A stretch of DNA of 64,000 nt from NCBI GenBank assembly GCA_027531255.1, contig JAPZRU010000006.1:1-64000 (forward strand), read 5' to 3'. This document shows positions 58,347 through 64,000 of this stretch, one piece after another (within the stretch, counting starts at the first letter, position 1; every line of letters starts with the position of its first letter). Origin of the DNA: Steroidobacteraceae bacterium. Its GTDB lineage: Bacteria > Pseudomonadota > Gammaproteobacteria > Steroidobacterales > Steroidobacteraceae. The translations under genes and the position numbers were made by a program. The notes beneath the pieces were generated by a model. The model ran no database searches. It was not told the DNA's origin and was given only the letters and a program-made list of their open reading frames with translations.

Positions 58347-61056
58347 AGGTGTCGGCGCTGACGGCGAGATCCAGCGTGCCGCGCTGGATCTTCTGCGGCA
58401 TCGCCACGCCGTAGCCCTGCGCGTAGTCCACGCCGAGCGTGCGCAGCACCTCGATCACGTCCTCGTTCTCGGCGAACTCGGCGATCGTCTTCTTCTGCGT
58501 CAGGTGCCCGATCTCGTTGATCGAACGCACCATCTCGCGGTCGATCGGGTCGCGCAGGATGCCCTTCACGAAGCTGCCGTCGATCTTGAGGTAGTCGACC
58601 GGGAAGTGCTTCAGGTAGCCGAACGACGAGAGGCCGGTACCGAAGTCGTCGAGCGCGAAGCGGCAGCCCAGTTCCTTCAGCGCCTGGATGAACCGGTTGG
58701 CCTGGCTGAAGCTCGCGATCGCCGCCGTCTCCGTGATCTCGAAGCAGATCTTGCGCGCGTCGAGGCCGCTGCGGTGGAACTGCTCGATCACGAACGGCAG
58801 GAACTTGTCGTCGCCGAGGCTCTGGCCCGACAGGTTGATCGAGCACATGCCGAGCCTCTCGCGCTCGTCGCCGTCGGAAACGAGCCAGCGCAGCGTGTTC
58901 TCTATCACCCAGCGGTCGATCTGCGGCGTCAGGCCGTAGCGCTCCGCGGCCGCGATGAACTGGTCCGGCGAGACGGTCTTGCCCTGCTCGTCGCGCATGC
59001 GCAGCAGGATCTCGTAGTGCGCGCCCGGCTCGTCGGCCTGCAGCGGCAGGATCGTCTGCCGGTAGAGGTCGAAGCGGCCTTCCTCGAGCGCCGTGTTGAT
59101 GCGCGCCGCCCACTGCATCTCGCGGCGGCGGCGCATCAGGTCGAGGTCGTTCTCCTCGAAGCAGTGCACGCGGTTGCGGCCCTGCTCCTTGGCGGCCTGG
59201 CAGGCGCTGTCGGCCGCCGAGATCAGCGCGGCGACGTCCTCGGTGTCGGGCGTGATCGGCACCACGCCGATCGACGCGCCCAGCCGGAAGTTGCGGTCCT
59301 CCCAGACGAACTTGTAGTTGCGCACGGACTCGCGCAGGCCTTCCGCCGTGCGCAGCGCCTCGTCGAGCGAGCAGGCCTCTAGCAGGATGCCGAACTCGTC
59401 GCCGCCCAGCCGCGACAGCGTGTCGCGCCAGCGCACCTTCGACTTCAGCAGCTGGCCGACCTGGCCGAGCAGCGCGTCGCCGGCCGAGTGCCCGCAGCTG
59501 TCGTTGACGATCTTGAACTGGTCGAGGTCCACGTAGCAGAGCGCGTAGGAGGTCTCGCGCGCCTTGGCCGAACGCAGCGCGCGCTCCAGCCGGTTCTCGA
59601 ACTCGCGGCGGTTCACGAGCCCGGTCAGCACGTCGTGGCTCGCGTGGTACGACAGCCGGCGATTCAGCTCGCGCGACTCCGAGACGTCGTGGAACACCAG
59701 CACGCCGCCGAACACCTGCCCACCGCCGTCGCGGATCGGCGAGGCGGTGGCCTCGACGTAGATCTCGTTGCCGTCGCGGCGGATGACGAGCATCGGGCGC
59801 GCGGACTTCACGGCGCGCGTGCGGCGGATCGCGCCCACCAGCGGGTTCTCGAGCGGCTCGCACGTCTCCTCGTGGAAGACCCGGAAGATCTCGTCCAGCG
59901 GCCGGCCCATCGCGTCCTCGACCGCCCAGCCGGTCAGCTCCTCGGCCACCGGGTTCAGGTACTCGACCCGCGAATGCTCGTCGGTCGTGATCACGCCGTC
60001 GCCGATGGACTGCAGCGTGATCTGCGCGCTCTCCTTCTCGCGGAACAGCGCCTCCTCGTAGAGGCGCCGCTCGGTGATGTCGAGTTCGACGCCGACCAGG
60101 CGCAGCAGCCGGCCCTTGTCGTCGATCTTCGCCTTGGCGCGCGACATCACCCAGCGCCACTCGCCGTCGCGGTGGCGCAGCCGGTGCACGCTCTCGAACA
60201 GCGGCGACTTGCCGGACACGTGGTCGCGGATCAGCTGCGAGACGCGCGCCAGGTCCTCGGGATGGACGAGGCGGTTCCAGTCGGGCCCGCGCGTGAGTTC
60301 GTCCTCGGCGTAACCGAGCATCGTCTTCCACCGCGGCGAGAACCACGTGCGGTTCGTGGACGCGTCGTAGTCCCACAGGCCGTCGTTCGCGCAGTGGAGC
60401 GCCAGCACCTGCCGCTCGCGGAGGCTCTCGGCCTCCGCCTCCAGCGCGAGCCGCTCGAGGCCCGAGGCGAGGCTCGAGCCGATCAGCTTCAGCAGCAGGT
60501 GGAAATTGACGTCCCAGTTCGTGCACGGCTCGCAGGCCGCGAGCCCGAGGAAGCCGTGCATCCGGCCGCGCACGCGCAGGCCGACGAGCAGCACGGCGCG
60601 CATGCCGAGTTCACCGAGGCGCTGGGCCTCGCCGGCGTGCTCGGGACGCGCCCGCAGCGTGTCGCGGATCTCGAGCAGCCGCGTGTGCGTCAGCCGTTCG
60701 CGGATCCAGGGAAAACGGTCGAGCGACTCGCCGCGCAGCACCTCGGGCGAGCACTGCGCGAACAGGCCCTTCGCGGCCTCGACCGAGTCGATCGTCTCGC
60801 CGTCGGCGTCGAAGGCGGCGAGGAACACGGTGTCGAGGCCGGCCGCCTCGCGGAGCAGGTCCAGGTTGGCGCGGACGACCCGGATCGCCTCGCCGGCGGC
60901 GAGGTTCTGGAAATCGACGGCGATCTTGGTGCAGGTGACGTCGAGCCCGAACACGGCGCGGCTCGCCGTCGACGACCAGCGCTGCGGCGACAGGATGTCG
61001 GAAGCGGTGAATTCCCGATCCTGATCGCCTGGCACGATCGGCATGGCCGTCGTCAT
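58345..61056 (-). CDS. GAF-PAS-PAS-GGDEF-EAL c-di-GMP turnover protein
   Basis: This 903-residue protein senses signals through a GAF-like domain (about 55-200) and two PAS domains (about 215-345 and 345-465), and then has a GGDEF cyclase domain (about 475-640) and an EAL phosphodiesterase domain (about 665-895). The GGDEF motif is intact (551-555) and the inhibitory RxxD (542-545) precedes it at the right distance. The EAL motif reads EIL but the catalytic set (Glu682, EITET, DDFGTG, KIDGSFV, AEFAENED, AQGYG) is complete, so both activities are possible. No membrane helices. ATG choice between two in-frame codons 12 bases apart is uncertain. Confidence 0.93.
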   Translation of the reverse strand: MTTAMPIVPGDQDREFTASDILSPQRWSSTASRAVFGLDVTCTKIAVDFQNLAAGEAIRVVRANLDLLREAAGLDTVFLAAFDADGETIDSVEAAKGLFAQCSPEVLRGESLDRFPWIRERLTHTRLLEIRDTLRARPEHAGEAQRLGELGMRAVLLVGLRVRGRMHGFLGLAACEPCTNWDVNFHLLLKLIGSSLASGLERLALEAEAESLRERQVLALHCANDGLWDYDASTNRTWFSPRWKTMLGYAEDELTRGPDWNRLVHPEDLARVSQLIRDHVSGKSPLFESVHRLRHRDGEWRWVMSRAKAKIDDKGRLLRLVGVELDITERRLYEEALFREKESAQITLQSIGDGVITTDEHSRVEYLNPVAEELTGWAVEDAMGRPLDEIFRVFHEETCEPLENPLVGAIRRTRAVKSARPMLVIRRDGNEIYVEATASPIRDGGGQVFGGVLVFHDVSESRELNRRLSYHASHDVLTGLVNRREFENRLERALRSAKARETSYALCYVDLDQFKIVNDSCGHSAGDALLGQVGQLLKSKVRWRDTLSRLGGDEFGILLEACSLDEALRTAEGLRESVRNYKFVWEDRNFRLGASIGVVPITPDTEDVAALISAADSACQAAKEQGRNRVHCFEENDLDLMRRRREMQWAARINTALEEGRFDLYRQTILPLQADEPGAHYEILLRMRDEQGKTVSPDQFIAAAERYGLTPQIDRWVIENTLRWLVSDGDERERLGMCSINLSGQSLGDDKFLPFVIEQFHRSGLDARKICFEITETAAIASFSQANRFIQALKELGCRFALDDFGTGLSSFGYLKHFPVDYLKIDGSFVKGILRDPIDREMVRSINEIGHLTQKKTIAEFAENEDVIEVLRTLGVDYAQGYGVAMPQKIQRGTLDLAVSADT

Positions 61057-61092
61057 CCCCCGGTGAAGCGCCGGCAGTCTCGCAGCCACTCC

Positions 61093-61234
61093 CAGGTCCG
61101 GCCCGGACCTGCGACACAGTTCCGGAATGGCCTAGCGCTGCGGGTTTGCGCAGCATTCTGTCACGGTTTTGGAGGATTTCAAGCTAACCCTAGGGGTGAT
61201 ATGGAATTATTCCCTACCTCAGTTTATGTCGAAT
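61093..61234 (-). promoter_or_regulatory. Hairpin-bearing, AT-rich leader/promoter of the c-di-GMP gene
   Basis: Upstream of the ATG on the minus strand are an 8-bp perfect hairpin (61093-61111, CAGGTCCG and its complement around GCC) and a second hairpin GCTGCG/CGCAGC with a six-base loop near 61138-61155. Beyond them lies a stretch (61157-61234) that is far more AT-rich than the rest of the window, holding a TCGACA -35-like box and AATAAT. The 205-base gap to the next gene holds nothing else recognisable. Confidence 0.4.
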
Positions 61235-61261
61235 GGGCCGACCGGCGACCCGCGCGCGACC

Positions 61262-62956
61262 TCAGAGAGCCGGCCGGTAGTGACGGACCGTGGCGGCGCT
61301 GCCATGCGCGGCGCACGCCGGATCCGCGTGCGGTCCTTCGACGAGGAACCACTGCTGGCGCCCCGCCTCGCCGACGAGCCGCGCCGGTGCCGCGGCGAAG
61401 CAGGCTTCGCGATGCCCCGCGGACACCAGCAGCACGCGTCCGGGCGCCGCGTTCAGCCACCGTGCACCGTCGTGCACCTCCGCCATGCCTTCCTTCCAGC
61501 GCGCGTGGCCGAAATTCACGCTCGGCCGCGTGGACTGCAGCAGGAACTGCTCGCGGTAGGCGAGCAATCCGAACTCGCGATCCGCGGGCACCATCGACTC
61601 CGCACGCGCCATGAACGAGTGCGCGGAGCGCTCGTCGTCGATCATCGGATCGATCCAGAAGCCCTTCACGAGCCAGGCCGCGGCGAGCGTCGCGGCGAGC
61701 GCGTACGCGCCGCGGCGGAACCGGAACGCCGCGACGGCGACCAGCGCCACCGCGGCCACGGCCCACAGCGGTGCGAGCGAGACGACACCGTGCGTGTCGC
61801 GCAGCTCCGCGAGCAGTTCGGGTCGCAGCCTTGGCAGCAGCCCCGCGGCGGCGGCCAGCACGAGACCCAGCACGATCGCGAGCACGGCCGCGAGCCGCTG
61901 CACGCCGGCCCGCCGCCACAGTTCCGGAAGGAACGGCGCGAGCGCGAGCACGAACGCCGGCACCGCGGGCAGCACGTAGACGCCGCGCTTGCCGCTCGAA
62001 AAGGAGAAGAACAGCACCACGACCAACGCCCAGGCGAGGAACAGCAGCGCGCGGCCGTCGCGCCCGCGCCAGTGCTCGCGCCATCGCGGCACCGCCCACG
62101 GCAGCAGCGCGATCGCCGGCAGCCAGAGCGTGGGCAGCACCTCGGCGAAGTAGAACCAGAACGGCTTGTGGTGGTGCCAGGCCTGCGCGTAGCGGGTCAC
62201 CGTCTGCTTGAACAGGATCTCGTCGCGATACGCCGCGTAGGCGGGATCGCCGGAGGCGGCCACCTGGACGAGCATCGGCACGAACCACAGGCAGATGGCC
62301 GCGAGCGCGGCGAGCGGCGCCAGCGCCCAGCGCGAGCCGCCGCCCGGCGCGCGTCCGGGGAACGCCACGCCGGCCGTGCGTGCCAGGAGGCTGGCGACCA
62401 GCGGCAGCAGCAGCGGCAGGAAGCCAACGCCCTTCGTGATCACGCCGATGCCGGCCGCGAAGCCGCCGATCGCGTACCAGCGCCAGTCCGGCCCGAGCAG
62501 CAGGTGTCGCGCGATGCCATAGAGACCGAGCGTGGTCCAGAACACCAGGAAGCCGTCGATCTGCGCGGTCTTCGCCTGCAGCGTGAACTGCACGGTGAAC
62601 AGCAGCAGGCAGGCCGCGGCGATGCCGACGCCGTGCGACCACACGCGGCGCGCGAGGTCGTAGACGAGCCACAGCGTGCCGAGTCCGGCGAGCAGCGCCG
62701 GCAGCAGGAACGCGACCTGCAGCGAGCCGGTGAGCGCGAGCATCGCGGCGATCGCCCAGAAGAACACCGGGGGCTTGTCGGCGTAGAGGTCGCCGCCGGC
62801 CATCGGCACGAACCAGCTTCCGTTCGCGAGCATGTCGCGCGCGATCAGCGCGAACCGCGGCTCGTCCGCAGGCCATGGCTCGCGCATCCCGAGCCCGGCT
62901 CCCAGCAGCGCCACCGCGCCGAGCCCGAGCCAGGCGAGATCTCGTCGGCGGCTCAT
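61262..62956 (-). CDS. Family 39 (ArnT/PMT-like) glycosyltransferase
   Basis: This 564-residue membrane protein has about eleven helices and the N-terminal periplasmic acidic motif WPADEPRFALIARDML near 30-45, typical of ArnT/PMT-type enzymes (PF02366/PF13231) that transfer sugars from polyprenyl phosphates in the periplasm. A later SSGKRGVYVLPAVPAF is also typical. The C-terminal part holds a periplasmic domain. It overlaps the LAB_N gene by four bases. The sugar and acceptor are unknown; lipid A or a glycan is the likely target. Confidence 0.88.
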   Translation of the reverse strand: MSRRRDLAWLGLGAVALLGAGLGMREPWPADEPRFALIARDMLANGSWFVPMAGGDLYADKPPVFFWAIAAMLALTGSLQVAFLLPALLAGLGTLWLVYDLARRVWSHGVGIAAACLLLFTVQFTLQAKTAQIDGFLVFWTTLGLYGIARHLLLGPDWRWYAIGGFAAGIGVITKGVGFLPLLLPLVASLLARTAGVAFPGRAPGGGSRWALAPLAALAAICLWFVPMLVQVAASGDPAYAAYRDEILFKQTVTRYAQAWHHHKPFWFYFAEVLPTLWLPAIALLPWAVPRWREHWRGRDGRALLFLAWALVVVLFFSFSSGKRGVYVLPAVPAFVLALAPFLPELWRRAGVQRLAAVLAIVLGLVLAAAAGLLPRLRPELLAELRDTHGVVSLAPLWAVAAVALVAVAAFRFRRGAYALAATLAAAWLVKGFWIDPMIDDERSAHSFMARAESMVPADREFGLLAYREQFLLQSTRPSVNFGHARWKEGMAEVHDGARWLNAAPGRVLLVSAGHREACFAAAPARLVGEAGRQQWFLVEGPHADPACAAHGSAATVRHYRPAL

Positions 62957-63231
62957 GGCGCCGTGCCCTCGTTCTTCCGGACGAAATAGAGGTTCCGCAG
63001 GTACACGAACAGCCCGACGCTCTGGCCGAGGATGAACACCGGGTCCTCGCGGTGGATCGCGTAGGTCAGCAGCGTCGCGCCGCCGCACAGGCTGAACCAC
63101 CAGAACGCGACCGGCACGACGCTCTTGCGCTGCCGTTCGCTCGCGATCCACTGCACGATGAAGCGGAGCGAGAAGAGCGCCTGCCCGAGGAAGCCGACCG
63201 CGAGCCAGACGGCGGGAATGTCGAGGTCCAT
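62953..63231 (-). CDS. Lipid-A-disaccharide synthase N-terminal-domain (LAB_N) membrane protein
   Basis: This 92-residue protein has three membrane helices and matches LAB_N (PF07578), a small domain of the PQ-loop type that appears in LPS and glycolipid loci. SLRFIVQWIASERQRKSVVPVAFWW is characteristic. It lies between a family-2 and a family-39 glycosyltransferase, a common trio, in which it may help move or present the polyprenyl-linked sugar; this role is inferred. Confidence 0.88.
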   Translation of the reverse strand: MDLDIPAVWLAVGFLGQALFSLRFIVQWIASERQRKSVVPVAFWWFSLCGGATLLTYAIHREDPVFILGQSVGLFVYLRNLYFVRKNEGTAP

Positions 63232-63276
63232 GGAAACTCCAGACGGCGCGCGGCACGACGGCCGCCGCGCCCATGC

Positions 63277-64000
63277 TCAGTCTTCTTGCACCGCGAGGCC
63301 CGCGCGATAGCGCGCGGCGAGCCAGCGCACACCGAACAGGTCGACGATGCCGACCCACAGTCGGTCGAAAAGGCCGTACTTCGACTGGCCGCGGGTGCGC
63401 GGCCGGTGCGACACCGCCACCGAGACCACGCGGGCGCCGTGGCGCTGGAACAGCGCCGGCAGGAACCGGTGCATGTGGTCGAACACCGGCAGTTCGAGGA
63501 ACGTAGGCCGGTGGGCGACCTTGATGCCGCAGCCGGTGTCGGGCGTCGCGTCGTGCAGCAGCCGGCCGCGCACGCCGTTGGCGACCCGCGACTGCAGGCG
63601 CCTGAGCCACGTGTCGCGGCGCGTGACCCGGTTGCCCATCACCAGACGTACGTCGTCGTCGAGCAGCGCGGCCTCCACCAGCCGCGGCAGGTCCGCGGGG
63701 TCGTTCTGGCCGTCGCCGTCGAGGGTGGCTATCCAGTCGTGGCGGGCCGCCCGCACGCCCGTGACGAGCGCCCGGCTCTGGCCGCTGCGCCGCGAGTGGC
63801 GCAGCAGGCGGATCTCGGGCACGGTGATGCGCGCGGCCCGCACCGCCGCGGCGGTGCCGTCCGTGCTGCCGTCGTCGACGAAGATCAGTTCGAAGCGCGC
63901 ACGGCCGCGCAGTGCCGCCGCGACCTCGGCGGCCAGCGGAGCGACGTTCGGCTCCTCGTTGCAGACGGGAACCACGACCGACAGGCCGTCGATGGGCAGC
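63277..64000 (-). CDS. Family 2 glycosyltransferase (DPM1/ArnC-like), partial
   Basis: This family 2 glycosyltransferase of at least 241 residues runs off the window at its 5' end. It has VDDGSTDGT, the donor-binding DGDGQNDPADLP with the DxD-like acidic pair, and MGNRVTRRDTW, all typical of polyprenyl-phosphate sugar synthases. The C-terminus has a FDRLWVGIVDLFGVRWL stretch that may touch the membrane. It probably loads a sugar on undecaprenyl phosphate for the family 39 enzyme downstream. The start codon lies outside the window or near its edge. Confidence 0.88.
   Translation of the reverse strand, partial: LPIDGLSVVVPVCNEEPNVAPLAAEVAAALRGRARFELIFVDDGSTDGTAAAVRAARITVPEIRLLRHSRRSGQSRALVTGVRAARHDWIATLDGDGQNDPADLPRLVEAALLDDDVRLVMGNRVTRRDTWLRRLQSRVANGVRGRLLHDATPDTGCGIKVAHRPTFLELPVFDHMHRFLPALFQRHGARVVSVAVSHRPRTRGQSKYGLFDRLWVGIVDLFGVRWLAARYRAGLAVQED

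Noticed and set aside
61093-61160. Possible GEMM-type c-di-GMP riboswitch.
   Set aside because: The tandem hairpins and a GCGCAAACC segment are suggestive, but the second receptor strand and the tetraloop-receptor pattern could not be matched by eye. Kept only as a leader of interest.
59488-61614. A 708-codon open frame opposite the GGDEF-EAL gene.
   Set aside because: It reads antisense through conserved PAS and GGDEF codons and has no domain.

Overview
The window is chromosomal DNA from a very GC-rich gammaproteobacterium. The evidence is gene order: lptG-lptF diverging from pepA-holC-valS, purM-purN beside DUF2066 and hda, rimI with prfC, pyrC-rnt-grxD, aceE-aceF-lpdA, and dcd-mrp near metG-rnfB-nth. 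The metG-rnfB-nth association points loosely towards Xanthomonadales-like or Chromatiales-like lineages; the exact order cannot be fixed from sequence alone. No rRNA, tRNA, CRISPR array, insertion sequence or prophage was found. Coding density is very high, many genes overlap by 1-4 bases (ATGA, GTGA, TGATG), and GTG starts are frequent. The first ~130 bases are homopolymer-rich and look like a poorly assembled contig end.

Layout. 0.1-2.8 kb: cytochrome b561, a VOC protein, and a bicarbonate transporter with its P-II-like regulator (sbtA-sbtB). 2.9-8.1 kb: a GldA/GldF/GldG-like ABC system with a DUF4340 protein and an RDD membrane protein. 8.1-15.2 kb: lptFG diverging from pepA-holC-valS. 15.4-20.2 kb: moxR, DUF58, transglutaminase (TgpA-like), mtfA. 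20.2-25.4 kb (minus strand): pssA, family 4 uracil-DNA glycosylase, rimI, prfC, then a UMF1 transporter. 25.6-29.8 kb: proS and a lytic transglycosylase, acylphosphatase with a DUF4398 lipoprotein, wrbA with DUF2069. 29.7-34.8 kb: hda, pgsA and DUF2066 diverging from purM, purN and DUF3108. 34.8-36.5 kb: dcd and mrp.

36.5-41.8 kb holds the most unusual block: a 794-residue HEAT-repeat/serine-threonine kinase fusion followed by two divergent PilT-type retraction ATPases, then a small KGG-repeat protein, all placed between mrp and metG. 41.9-45.7 kb: metG, an orphan RnfB-type ferredoxin, nth and slyX; the last three are translationally coupled. 45.9-52.1 kb: pyruvate dehydrogenase (aceE, aceF with two lipoyl domains, lpdA with its own lipoyl domain). 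52.4-55.7 kb: a second leucyl-aminopeptidase-like gene coupled to pyrC and rnt. 55.8-58.3 kb: grxD, DUF1289, an orphan urate-oxidase-N membrane domain with a true U-tract terminator, and nadC. 58.3-61.1 kb: a GAF-PAS-PAS-GGDEF-EAL protein with an AT-rich, hairpin-bearing leader. 61.3-64.0 kb: a family-39 glycosyltransferase, a LAB_N small membrane protein and a family-2 glycosyltransferase cut by the window edge.

Most of the window is housekeeping. No clearly novel defence or biosynthetic system is present. The best candidates for something under-described are the HEAT-kinase/dual-PilT module, the PepA paralogue coupled to pyrC, the orphan RnfB-Nth-SlyX operon, and the c-di-GMP gene leader.
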